DNA of 37,931 bases from a virus, in IMG/VR virus record IMGVR_UViG_3300020183_000215, positions 1-37,931 of that record; one strand, written 5' to 3'. The translations under genes were made by a program, and so were the position numbers. Under the pieces are notes generated by a model that saw only the letters and a list, made by a program, of their open reading frames with translations, had not been told where the DNA came from and ran no database searches. Each line of letters begins with the position of its first letter. The stretch's first letter is position 1. Below, piece after piece: positions 31,150 through 37,716 of the stretch.

Positions 31150-31338
31150 TTAATTCTTTTTTTTAGGTTGACACCGTTTAACTGCTCGCCAGTAAAGTTT
31201 TTTCGCTAGTTCGTCAAGGAATTCGTCGCGAAGCAGGGGGGTGCCGTTACGATTGTAAACGGTCCAAAGGCCGTCTTCAAAGTCGTACCAGTACCCCCCA
31301 CGCTCGAACCAGTTAGGCGGAAGCAGATTTGGGTTCAT
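31150..31338 (-). CDS. Unknown small protein, 62 residues
   Basis: Starts MNPNLLPPNWFERGGYWYDF. Rich in Trp, Tyr and Phe in the first half, basic at the end (QPKKKN). It overlaps the preceding minus-strand gene by 26 bases. No family recognised. Confidence 0.55.
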   Translation of the reverse strand: MNPNLLPPNWFERGGYWYDFEDGLWTVYNRNGTPLLRDEFLDELAKKLYWRAVKRCQPKKKN

Positions 31339-31540
31339 TGATCGGCTCCGCGAAAAACAGCTCCTCGTTGAAGCGGTAGTTCACAGGATCGCTGCTCTCG
31401 GCAGGCCGCGAGTCGGTCGGCACGAACCAGCGCGACAAAAGTTCGGTACCGTAAAGTTCCGCCTCGCGACGAGTAGCAAAACGCAGCGCATTCGACGCCC
31501 ACTTGTTTTCAACGCAAACTTCAGTTTTGAACGAATTCAT
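31313..31540 (-). CDS. Unknown protein, 75 residues
   Basis: Starts MNSFKTEVCVENKWASNALR and has a FATRREAELYGTELLSRWF helix of a kind often seen in small phage proteins. No family recognised. ATGA overlap with the small membrane peptide upstream. Confidence 0.6.
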   Translation of the reverse strand: MNSFKTEVCVENKWASNALRFATRREAELYGTELLSRWFVPTDSRPAESSDPVNYRFNEELFFAEPINEPKSASA

Positions 31541-31614
31541 TTTTTCGGTGGGGGAGGTTTCAGCAGTAAAATAAGCGTTAGAACGAAGAACAAGACAAGC
31601 ATTGTTTCGATCAT
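31537..31614 (-). CDS. Small membrane peptide, 25 residues
   Basis: Starts MIETMLVLFFVLTLILLLKP and ends PPPKK: one hydrophobic helix and a Pro-rich basic tail. An internal ATG at 31602 is the alternative start (21 residues). The stop overlaps the next gene (ATGA). Very short, so the call rests on the coupled overlap and clear hydrophobic helix. Confidence 0.4.
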   Translation of the reverse strand: MIETMLVLFFVLTLILLLKPPPPKK

Positions 31615-31620
31615 CGCAAG

Positions 31621-31652
31621 AAAAAAAAAGGGGGCGGCTGTCACCCGCCCCC
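31621..31652 (-). terminator. Intrinsic terminator of the DUF932 gene
   Basis: Stem GGGGGCGG/CCGCCCCC on the minus strand followed by nine T, 7 bases after the DUF932 stop. Confidence 0.8.
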
Positions 31653-31659
31653 GTGTGCC

Positions 31660-32421
31660 TTAAACTTCGATCACTTCATTCGACACGGTGAGGCCCGCGA
31701 ACGGATCGAGGATCGAATGGAGCGATGCGGAACGGTCGCGCATCGCGAGCAAGTTCCCCTTCCACACCTCGGAAAAAGCATTGTGCAGGCTCCAGAGGTT
31801 GCGGTCGGCAAAGTCGGGATGATTCGGCTTGTCCCATTGTTCGATCACGTCGGCAATCATCGTCTTGCCGATTGCGCCAGCGTGAAAGCTGCGGACAACA
31901 AGGTCGTGAGCGTCACGCGAGTCGATCTCGACGGTCTTGTAACGCGACACGCGGTTTTCGTGAGCGACCCAGAGGTCGCCGAGCTTGCCGATGGCACGGC
32001 TGATGATCACGGGAAGGTCGCGCATGATGTTCGTCGTGTGTTTCCGCCCGAGCGTCACCTCGTTGCTGAAACAAAGATTGTCACAAACGAACGGAGCATT
32101 GCCCGCGCAAATGCCCGCGACAAACGACTTGTCGTGCGAGTTGCGCAGACCAATGACCGTGCCGCTCGTTGCGTTCGGCTTCGCCATGTCGATCTCGAAA
32201 AGACCGAAGTAGCGTTGGCCGTAGCGTGCGAGCGTGTGGTATTCGCTGACGACATTCAGCTTCGCCTCGGCGAGCTGGGTCTTCAGATTCTCGACAAGCG
32301 CAGCGTGCGGAATCGGGAAATGGCTGTCGGTCGCCTCGGGAGTCTTGACAAGAGCGAGGTCGGCAAGGCTGACCTCGGAGTTTTCACGTCCGCAAACGCG
32401 GAGATTAACGGTGTTTTTCAT
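31660..32421 (-). CDS. DUF932 protein
   Basis: A 253-residue DUF932 (phage/plasmid-like) protein: RYFGLFEID, IGLRNSHDKSFVAGICAGNA, PFVCDNLCFSNEVTLGRKHT. These mark the conserved core found in many phages and plasmids; the molecular function is not known. The rest is helical. Minus-strand orientation, own terminator. It is somewhat shorter than many family members. Confidence 0.87.
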   Translation of the reverse strand: MKNTVNLRVCGRENSEVSLADLALVKTPEATDSHFPIPHAALVENLKTQLAEAKLNVVSEYHTLARYGQRYFGLFEIDMAKPNATSGTVIGLRNSHDKSFVAGICAGNAPFVCDNLCFSNEVTLGRKHTTNIMRDLPVIISRAIGKLGDLWVAHENRVSRYKTVEIDSRDAHDLVVRSFHAGAIGKTMIADVIEQWDKPNHPDFADRNLWSLHNAFSEVWKGNLLAMRDRSASLHSILDPFAGLTVSNEVIEV

Positions 32422-32467
32422 ACGGGTACGATGTTGGGATTTTACTGGTTACTGTGCAAGAATTTTT

Positions 32468-32758
32468 TCAGATAGTTTCGCCGTTGTGACGGAAGTTTTT
32501 GATGCCCGACAAGCGGAAAGACTTGTAGGCGTGACCGTCGCCCTCGGATTCGTTGTTCGTGCGAACGGTCAAAAACAGTTCGCCGCTCGAAGATGCGACG
32601 ATGGACTTGCTGACATGGTTGCCCCACTTGCGGTCGCCAAACGGCTTGTAGCCGATGACGCCGTTGCGACGCTTGTCATTGTAGTCGAAGGACACGATGG
32701 CCGCGCCCTTGCTGACGATCTGCTCGATCTTGTTTTTGAGGATTTGGGTGTTGTGCAT
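32468..32758 (-). CDS. Unknown protein, 96 residues
   Basis: Starts MHNTQILKNKIEQIVSKGAA; beta-rich with GVIGYKPFGDRKWGNHVSKS. The ATG at 32758 is chosen because a promoter fits it; a longer frame to 32944 runs through the poly-T leader. Function unknown. Confidence 0.7.
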   Translation of the reverse strand: MHNTQILKNKIEQIVSKGAAIVSFDYNDKRRNGVIGYKPFGDRKWGNHVSKSIVASSSGELFLTVRTNNESEGDGHAYKSFRLSGIKNFRHNGETI

Positions 32759-32765
32759 GAGAAAG

Positions 32766-32794
32766 ACAGTAACGGTCGCCGCGCCGATGTCGAA
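32766..32794 (-). promoter_or_regulatory. Leaderless-type promoter before 32758
   Basis: Minus-strand TTCGAC (32794-32789), 17-base spacer, TACTGT (32771-32766), 7 bases to the ATG. Confidence 0.5.
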
Positions 32795-32911
32795 ACTTTT
32801 TTTCGCGTTTCGCAAAGTTTTTTTCCGTTGCTTAGGGCGCAGGGTACAGGAAAAACACGCGAGGTCAAACCTTTTTTTCGAATAAAAAATAGGGGGGCAA
32901 ACGCTTTTGCA

Positions 32912-32972
32912 GTTGACATGGGCAGTGTTGCAACTGGTTTGCATCGCCGGGCCGGGCCTTTTTGCAAACTAA
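32912..32972 (+). repeat. Dispersed TTGCA/CCGGCC repeat, copy 3
   Basis: GTTGCAACTGGTTTGCATCG, then CCGGGCCGGGCC and TTGCAAACT. Confidence 0.55.
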
Positions 32973-32977
32973 AGACA

Positions 32978-33053
32978 TTTCGGTGGTGTTTAACAGGCCA
33001 AAACATACCCAGGGCCGTTGCAGGCTCTCCCTGCACACTATTCCACCGAAAAA
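32978..33053. ncRNA. Possible structured RNA or cruciform
   Basis: An outer stem TTTCGGTGG/CCACCGAAA (32978-32986 and 33043-33051) encloses GGCC/GGCC pairing and a strong hairpin TGCAGG/CCTGCA with loop CTCTC (about 33019-33034). It lies between minus-strand genes and contains no reading frame. Strand of the RNA is unknown; on the minus strand it would be part of the transcript downstream of the YubB-like gene. Confidence 0.35.
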
Positions 33054-33059
33054 GTTTTT

Positions 33060-33551
33060 CTACTCGGTTTGGGGACTCGGTTCGTTTTCTTCGAACCAAG
33101 CGTCCTCTCCGAAGTGTTGCGTGACGAAAGTTTTTAGTGTTTTCATATTGCCAAAGCCTTCGATTTCTCTGCTATATTGCTCGTCGCCGTCAAAGACGCT
33201 TTGACCAGCGATGAGCATTCCTAGCTCACAATAAACTATATTAACTTTGACATTGAACTTGACAGCTAACTCCGAAAGAGCCTTGTCGGGCGGACTCCAA
33301 GCCGAGTCGCAATAGAAAACAAGTTCGTTAAGATTCGTGGATTCGACGTGCTGATCTTTAGAAAGATCCCACTTTGTTCCCCAGTTATCTAAACGCCAAT
33401 TGTACCAGCCGTCATTTTCAAGAAGTTCGGGCGGAGTCGGAAGAATCTTTTCGAGCGAGAGCTTGCCGTCCACAAGCCCCTCGGCTTGTAGACGGTTCAT
33501 GTTTTCGCTACTTCCGCTGATGCGGATAATGTTTTGGCACCAGTTAGGCAT
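33060..33551 (-). CDS. YubB/DUF1281-like protein
   Basis: A 163-residue protein with the DUF1281/YubB pattern: MPNWCQNIIRISGSS at the start, ILPTPPELL, then WRLDNWGTKWDLS (residues 52-64) and SAWSPPDKAL. The family has a ferredoxin-like fold and is found on plasmids and phages; its role is not established. It follows the 71-residue gene by one base, so they form an operon. Confidence 0.85.
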   Translation of the reverse strand: MPNWCQNIIRISGSSENMNRLQAEGLVDGKLSLEKILPTPPELLENDGWYNWRLDNWGTKWDLSKDQHVESTNLNELVFYCDSAWSPPDKALSELAVKFNVKVNIVYCELGMLIAGQSVFDGDEQYSREIEGFGNMKTLKTFVTQHFGEDAWFEENEPSPQTE

Positions 33552-33552
33552 T

Positions 33553-33768
33553 TTAATTGAGGACCGAGATCCAGCGAAGATGAGTGTCGAATTCCTTCAG
33601 CAGTGCCCGCTTGTCGCGGGTGCGCGAACCGATGAAGTGGCGAACAACCTTGGCAACCGAGCCACGCGAACTTTTCATTCCGAGGGCTTCGAGCTTGAGG
33701 GCAGAGCGCATCGTCAAAAGGCGATACGCGAGGATCTTTTCGGGAGTGTCAGCAATGATCGTTTCCAT
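33553..33768 (-). CDS. Unknown basic protein, 71 residues
   Basis: Starts METIIADTPEKILAYRLLTM; helical and basic. The start at 33768 is fixed by the promoter upstream. Function unknown. Confidence 0.65.
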   Translation of the reverse strand: METIIADTPEKILAYRLLTMRSALKLEALGMKSSRGSVAKVVRHFIGSRTRDKRALLKEFDTHLRWISVLN

Positions 33769-33775
33769 GATCTGA

Positions 33776-33803
33776 AAAGTATCGGACGTTCGTGCAGAGT
33801 CGA
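33776..33803 (-). promoter_or_regulatory. Leaderless-type promoter before 33768
   Basis: Minus-strand TCGACT (33803-33798), 16-base spacer, TACTTT (33781-33776), 7 bases to the ATG. Confidence 0.5.
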
Positions 33804-34115
33804 GATTTATTTTAAGAAAGATTCGCCCCGCTGCTTGTCTCCTATGCGACAAGTGATTAGAGAGACTTTTTGGGCGCTCAGTCTCTCGGTCAGCAAGAGA
33901 GAGAGTGCAGTCTTTCTCGCGAGTTTCAACACTTTTCTTCAGAGAAAAGAATCGTCGCGCCGCTTTTTATGTTTGACATTTCGCTTGTAACTTCCCTTCC
34001 CGCGCTTCGGCTCATGCGCGGCCCCCGCAAGATTCGCGCCACTAGTGAACACCGAACGAATTTTCTTTTGCTTTTTCATAAAGGTGGAAACGTGAACGCT
34101 AAATCATAAATAACG

Positions 34116-34168
34116 AAATACGAAAGGCAAACGTTAAATAGGTAAATACGAAAGGCAAACGTTAAATA
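34116..34168 (+). repeat. Two tandem copies of a 25-base repeat
   Basis: Identical 25-base copies (start AAATACGAAAGGCAAACG, end TTAAATA), period 28. They resemble the GAACGTGAA...TAAATA units near 30821 and 34091. Confidence 0.75.
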
Positions 34169-34182
34169 CACAAATAGGATAA

Positions 34183-34305
34183 ATGCCATAGATTGGCAGG
34201 TGCCAGCAATTTGCAATAAAAAACCGGGCCAGGGATGCAAATGACTTGCATTGCAAACCGCTTGCATTGCAAAAGGGATGCATTGCAACCCCCTTGCGCA
34301 GCTGC
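34183..34305 (+). repeat. Dispersed TTGCA/CCGGCC repeat cluster, copy 4
   Basis: CAATTTGCAATAAAAAACCG, GGCCAGGGATGCAAATGACT and four TGCATTGCAA-like palindromes in a row. Confidence 0.6.
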
Positions 34306-34307
34306 TA

Positions 34308-34592
34308 TCAGTAGTCTTCCTGATAAGTATCAAAGCAATAGTCCTCGTCCATGCCGTGACCCGCAGAGGCGAGCGCATCCGCGTCGTCGCTCAGGTCGTG
34401 CGACTCGTAGGGTTCGCAGGCGTTGGCGGCACGCTCGTCCGCCTCGATCTTGACCAGCTGCGCGTGCAGCGTGTCGATGACCGCGTCTAACTGCGGGAAC
34501 CTCGCGCCCGACGCATGAAGGTCGGCGGAGGCTTCGCGGAGGGCGGCAAGGGCAACGTAAGCCTCGGGGGTAGACATTTCGATAGTGATCAT
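34308..34592 (-). CDS. Unknown acidic protein, 94 residues
   Basis: Helical first part (AYVALAALREASADLHASGA) and an acidic C terminus (DLSDDADALASAGHGMDEDY). High-GC, C-ending codons. A second ATG at 34574 is possible. Last gene of a three-gene minus-strand operon. No family recognised. Confidence 0.6.
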   Translation of the reverse strand: MITIEMSTPEAYVALAALREASADLHASGARFPQLDAVIDTLHAQLVKIEADERAANACEPYESHDLSDDADALASAGHGMDEDYCFDTYQEDY

Positions 34593-34612
34593 AGGACAAA
34601 AAAAGGGGGGGG

Positions 34613-34753
34613 TTAGTCGAGGGCGACCTCGCCCAAAAAAATCGGGCGCGGCGGGATCGGGTACGATTCGACACCGTTCGCGAGGGCGAAGGCGGCGAGG
34701 TCGGCGGCGAGGGCGAGGGTTTCCTCGGGCGAGAGAACAAGGGCGATGTTCAT
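34613..34753 (-). CDS. Unknown small protein, 46 residues
   Basis: Starts MNIALVLSPEETLALAADLA, Ala/Leu rich helix, ends IPPRPIFLGEVALD. Lies 16 bases after the previous gene. High-GC codons. No family recognised. Confidence 0.5.
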   Translation of the reverse strand: MNIALVLSPEETLALAADLAAFALANGVESYPIPPRPIFLGEVALD

Positions 34754-34769
34754 GAGATTGGGCGGGAAT

Positions 34770-34916
34770 CTATTCCGATTGCGCGAGCGTGTTCTGGTAA
34801 TCGGCTTCTTCGATTATCTGGGCGATTTGCTTGCGGGTCAGTCCCTGCTTCAGCAGCGACTCGATCACCATCTTCGCAGCCAGTTCGCGGATCTCGCGGG
34901 TCAGTTCGTTTTTCAT
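34770..34916 (-). CDS. Small helical regulator-like protein, 48 residues
   Basis: MKNELTREIRELAAKMVIES, then LLKQGLTRKQIAQIIEEADY: the second part resembles a helix-turn-helix (GLTRKQIAQII). It has a well-placed promoter and leads the operon 34916-34308. It could regulate that operon, which is inference. Confidence 0.55.
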   Translation of the reverse strand: MKNELTREIRELAAKMVIESLLKQGLTRKQIAQIIEEADYQNTLAQSE

Positions 34917-34922
34917 GCTCTT

Positions 34923-34950
34923 AAGGTAGCACACTTTTTCGCGTGCGCAA
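34923..34950 (-). promoter_or_regulatory. Leaderless-type promoter before 34916
   Basis: Minus-strand TTGCGC (34950-34945), 16-base spacer, TACCTT (34928-34923), 6 bases to the ATG. Confidence 0.55.
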
Positions 34951-35612
34951 GTTTTTTTTTCGTGTTTTTAGAAAAAAGTTTCCGTGCCAACTCTGAGAAA
35001 AAACGTGTCAAGCAGAAAAAAGTTTCCGTGCCAACCGCGCAAAAAAATGTGTCAAGAGAAAAAAACATATTTTTTTGTAATGGGCTAATTGCAAAGTAAA
35101 TGATTTGCATCCCCGGCCTGGCACTTATTGCAACTCTCTTGCGTCGTATATTCGCGAAACTGGCGAAAAAACCATTATGCGCATTGCAAACAAATGGCTG
35201 CAAACAGTTGGCTTTTCGCATATTTGAAAAATGGGCCGAGTGGCAATTATGTCTTTCGTAACTGTTTTGCATTAAGACCCGGCCAGGAATTGCAAATTGT
35301 TTGCGTCGCATATTCCCAAAACGGCCCAAAACCGCATTATGCATTGCATCTTGTTTGCATTAGTTCCCGGCCCGGAATTGCAAATCACTTGCAACAGACC
35401 CTTGTCAAGAAAAAAACCAACTTTTTTTGTAATCGCCCGCCAGCCTGGCCAGGATGCAAATCACTTGCAACAAGCGCGTGTCAAGAAAAAATTTCACTTT
35501 TTTTCTAGTTCGTCTACCAAGCACGCGCCGTGCCAACCGTGCCACGGAAAAAAAATTATTTTTTATTCGGCACTTGGCACGCTTTTTTTTTCGAAAAAAA
35601 CCAAAAAAAAAC
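34951..35612. repeat. Gene-free region of imperfect repeats
   Basis: No convincing gene. It holds at least four more TTGCA/CCGGCC units (about 35084-35136, 35264-35310, 35340-35396, 35430-35480) and a second repeat type, GTGTCAAGnnAAAAAA...TTTTTT with GTGCCAAC (near 34975-35065, 35400-35430 and 35480-35545). Units share the core GCAAATCACTTGCAAC, alternating with CCGGCC-type palindromes. AT-rich homopolymer runs separate them. Confidence 0.6.
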
Positions 35613-35646
35613 TTGTTTCGGCGCGGGAATGTGCTATGTTGTGAGC
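35613..35646 (+). promoter_or_regulatory. Leaderless-type promoter before 35647
   Basis: TTGTTT (35613-35618), 16-base spacer, TATGTT (35635-35640), 6 bases to the ATG. Confidence 0.5.
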
Positions 35647-35916
35647 ATGGAAAACAACAACAGTTCAAACGGATTCGATCGAGTCGCCTTCCTTTACCTT
35701 CGCAACGTGACGGGAGAAGAAACTTGCGCCGAGTTCGAACAGAAAGTCGGCGAAAACAATTTCGCCCTTGCGGTACTCGACTACGGCAATGCTGACATCT
35801 TCCAGCTGAAACAAGCTCGGACCGCTGCAAAGAATCGTGCTTACTGCGAAGACTTCCTTTCGGATGCTTACTTCACGTTCCGTCAACGCTTCGGGCACGG
35901 TCCGAAAGAGTTCTGA
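35647..35916 (+). CDS. Unknown protein, 89 residues
   Basis: Starts MENNNSSNGFDRVAFLYLRN; alpha/beta with NNFALAVLDYGNADIFQLKQ and a C-terminal helix. Promoter placement fixes the start. No family recognised. Confidence 0.7.
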   Translation: MENNNSSNGFDRVAFLYLRNVTGEETCAEFEQKVGENNFALAVLDYGNADIFQLKQARTAAKNRAYCEDFLSDAYFTFRQRFGHGPKEF

Positions 35917-35922
35917 AAAAAA

Positions 35923-35942
35923 GCTTGCTCTCCGGAGCAAGC
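35923..35942. promoter_or_regulatory. GC-rich hairpin after an A run
   Basis: GCTTGCTC/GAGCAAGC with loop TCCG, preceded by A8. On the minus strand it is hairpin plus T run, so a terminator against leftward transcription; on the plus strand it forms the 5' end of the spacer before 35960. A near copy lies at 37387-37406. Confidence 0.55.
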
Positions 35943-35959
35943 GCCCCGACTCTCTTCCC

Positions 35960-36655
35960 GTGAAACTCAACCTTCTTTCGGTCGGCGCGGATGCGAAAAC
36001 TTCCAAGGGCGAAGCTTTCGGATGGAGCACGGCGATTCTTTACCTTGCGCCCGCACGCGAGGCAGGACGCGGCGACGTTTGCGCGAATCGCTCCGCTGGA
36101 TGCACGGCATCGTGCCTGTTCTCCGCTGGACGCGGGAAGTTCTCAAACGTCCGGTCGGCACGCATTCGCAAGACGCACCTTTTTTTCGATGACGTTGCCG
36201 AGTTCAAACGTCAACTGTTCGCCGACATCTCGGCATTCGTCGCGAGTTGCGAGCGCAGCGGCAAGCGCGCTTGCGTTCGTTTAAATGGGACAAGCGACAT
36301 CTCGTGGGAACGTCTCGGCGTATTCGCCGCTTTCCCTTCGATTCAGTTTTATGACTATACAAAGTCGCCCGTTCGTGCATTGCAAGCGGCGGCGGGGTCA
36401 ATCGCGCCAAACTACCATCTTACCTTTTCGCGCAGCGAATCGAACGAAGCGAACGCGCTCGACGTATTGCGGGCGGGCGGAAACGTTGCGGTGGTGTTCG
36501 CCTCCGCCGTTCTCCCGTCCGCTTGGCAAGGCTTCCCTGTTGTCAATGGTGACGAAAGCGATCTCCGCTTTCTTGACGCTCGCAATGTTGTAGTAGGTTT
36601 GAAAGCCAAGGGCGACGCGAAGCGCGACGCTTCCGGCTTTGTCGTCAACGCTTAA
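35960..36655 (+). CDS. DUF7227-like protein with Cys cluster
   Basis: A 231-residue protein; GTG start at 35960 gives MKLNLLSVGADAKTSKGEAF. Near residues 38-58 comes DVCANRSAGCTASCLFSAGR, a three-Cys cluster followed by GRG, typical of a small phage/plasmid family I know as DUF7227. A later NGTSDISWERL segment and IQFYDYTKSP complete the pattern, and the C terminus has NVVVGLKAKGDAKRD. The Cys set may bind metal or an iron-sulfur cluster; function unknown. Confidence 0.75.
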   Translation: MKLNLLSVGADAKTSKGEAFGWSTAILYLAPAREAGRGDVCANRSAGCTASCLFSAGRGKFSNVRSARIRKTHLFFDDVAEFKRQLFADISAFVASCERSGKRACVRLNGTSDISWERLGVFAAFPSIQFYDYTKSPVRALQAAAGSIAPNYHLTFSRSESNEANALDVLRAGGNVAVVFASAVLPSAWQGFPVVNGDESDLRFLDARNVVVGLKAKGDAKRDASGFVVNA

Positions 36656-36667
36656 GACATTTCTCGC

Positions 36668-37120
36668 ATGAAACGCTCGAACTCATCTCTTGTTCTCTTC
36701 TTGTTCTTCATTCTCGCGGCGCTCTTGTTCTCTTCGCGCCGAACAAACGGGCAAACGGCGCAAGAGTTCGTCGCGGCAACGCTAATCTTAGAAGCGGGCG
36801 GCGAGCGAGACCCTCGCGCAATGGCAGCGGTTCGCGAAGTTATCTCGAATCGCGCCAAGGCTCGCAAGCAAACGGAAAAAGAAGTTGTCTTGGCTCGCCT
36901 TCAATTCTCTTGTTGGAATGCAGGAACGGCAAGCGCGTTTGCCAAGGCAAAGCGTCACGCAAAATGGCGCGAGGCCCTCGACCTTGCTTCCTCGCCTAGC
37001 AGGACAAACCACACTCTCGGCGCAGATCACTATCACACGCTGCAAGTTTCTCCCGCTTGGGCGCGTAAACTCTTGAAAACCAGACAGATCGGCAATCACG
37101 TTTTTTTTCGGCAAAAGTGA
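36668..37120 (+). CDS. SleB-type cell-wall hydrolase, endolysin candidate
   Basis: A 150-residue protein with an N-terminal hydrophobic segment (residues 6-21, NSSLVLFLFFILAALLFSS) that may be a signal peptide or signal-anchor, followed by a SleB/Hydrolase_2-type domain: LILEAGGERDPRAMAAVREV, ISNRAKARK, LARLQFSCWN with the family QFS motif, and a C-terminal GADHYH. The catalytic Glu is probably in LEAGGE. An exported endolysin is plausible; with a SAR-type start it would act without a holin pore. Confidence 0.8.
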   Translation: MKRSNSSLVLFLFFILAALLFSSRRTNGQTAQEFVAATLILEAGGERDPRAMAAVREVISNRAKARKQTEKEVVLARLQFSCWNAGTASAFAKAKRHAKWREALDLASSPSRTNHTLGADHYHTLQVSPAWARKLLKTRQIGNHVFFRQK

Positions 37121-37129
37121 AAAAAAAGC

Positions 37130-37164
37130 TTGTGACTCGGCAATCCCTCCCTTATCTTTTCCCC
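37130..37164 (+). promoter_or_regulatory. Leaderless-type promoter before 37165
   Basis: TTGTGA (37130-37135), 17-base spacer, TATCTT (37153-37158), 6 bases to the ATG. Confidence 0.45.
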
Positions 37165-37380
37165 ATGATCAAAAACAACATTGCAGAAACTTCTTTCAAC
37201 TTCTACCGCGATGCTTACCTTTCGGAGCAGAAAGCGGCGCTTGCCCTCGCTCGCGAGGTCGGCGCTTACAAGGGGATTATCGAAGCAATCTCCAGAGGCT
37301 GGGTGCCGGGGGTCACGGTGACCAAGGCCGAGTCGCTCGAAAAGCTTCTGGCCAAGGTGCCGAACTTTGTGAATCGATAA
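37165..37380 (+). CDS. Unknown helical protein, 71 residues
   Basis: Starts MIKNNIAETSFNFYRDAYLS; helical (EQKAALALAREVGAYKGIIE) with Ala-rich segments. No family recognised. Confidence 0.65.
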   Translation: MIKNNIAETSFNFYRDAYLSEQKAALALAREVGAYKGIIEAISRGWVPGVTVTKAESLEKLLAKVPNFVNR

Positions 37381-37386
37381 AAAAAA

Positions 37387-37406
37387 GCTTGCTCCTCGGA
37401 GCAGGC
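37387..37406. promoter_or_regulatory. GC-rich hairpin after an A run, second copy
   Basis: GCTTGCTC/GAGCAGGC with loop CTCG after A7, nearly the same as 35923-35942, just before 37425. Same interpretation. Confidence 0.5.
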
Positions 37407-37424
37407 TTCTTCACTCTCTCTCTC

Positions 37425-37670
37425 ATGGAAACGATCACCATCTCCCGCAACGAAAAGAAAAACGTTTGGTACGTCAACGGCGTTGCCGTGACGGACTTCG
37501 AAACCGACTACGACGAATTTCCGTACATGATTTCGCACGTTTTCATCGTCAATGTCGCCCTTGGAAATCGCTGGGCGACGGATGCGGAAATTTCTGCGCT
37601 GCACAAGGCAGGATTCCTTCGCTCGCAAGCAATCGATCACTCGCATTTCGCGACGCTCGCAACGGTTTAA
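37425..37670 (+). CDS. Unknown protein, 81 residues
   Basis: Starts METITISRNEKKNVWYVNGV; beta-rich first half, helix HKAGFLRSQAIDHSHF at the end. The start at 37425 avoids the A-tract hairpin. No family recognised. Confidence 0.65.
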   Translation: METITISRNEKKNVWYVNGVAVTDFETDYDEFPYMISHVFIVNVALGNRWATDAEISALHKAGFLRSQAIDHSHFATLATV

Positions 37671-37681
37671 GGTCAGCGACT

Positions 37682-37716
37682 CCCCCCCCATTTCGGAAAA
37701 ACCGAGTGGGGGTTTT
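37682..37716 (+). terminator. Intrinsic terminator
   Basis: CCCCCATTTCGG/CCGAGTGGGGG stem around an A-rich loop, then TTTT, 12 bases after the last gene. Confidence 0.7.

Larger units (their letters stand above)
33804..34307. other. Gene-poor region with hairpin and tandem repeats
   Basis: Holds a perfect hairpin GAGAGACT/AGTCTCTC at 33860-33887, a 25-base direct repeat (AAATACGAAAGGCAAACG...) at 34116-34140 and 34144-34168, and dispersed TTGCA/CCGGGCC repeats from 34183. A 46-codon frame at about 33968-34109 is possible but unsupported. Confidence 0.5.

Noticed and set aside
31717-32475. Plus-strand frame of 252 residues opposite DUF932
   Set aside because: DUF932 on the minus strand is a recognised family with its own terminator; the plus frame has no family features.
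33870-34109. Plus-strand frame, 79 residues
   Set aside because: Low-complexity, crosses a hairpin, no promoter or ribosome site, reads through an AT-rich repeat; listed only as a weak possibility inside the gene-poor region.
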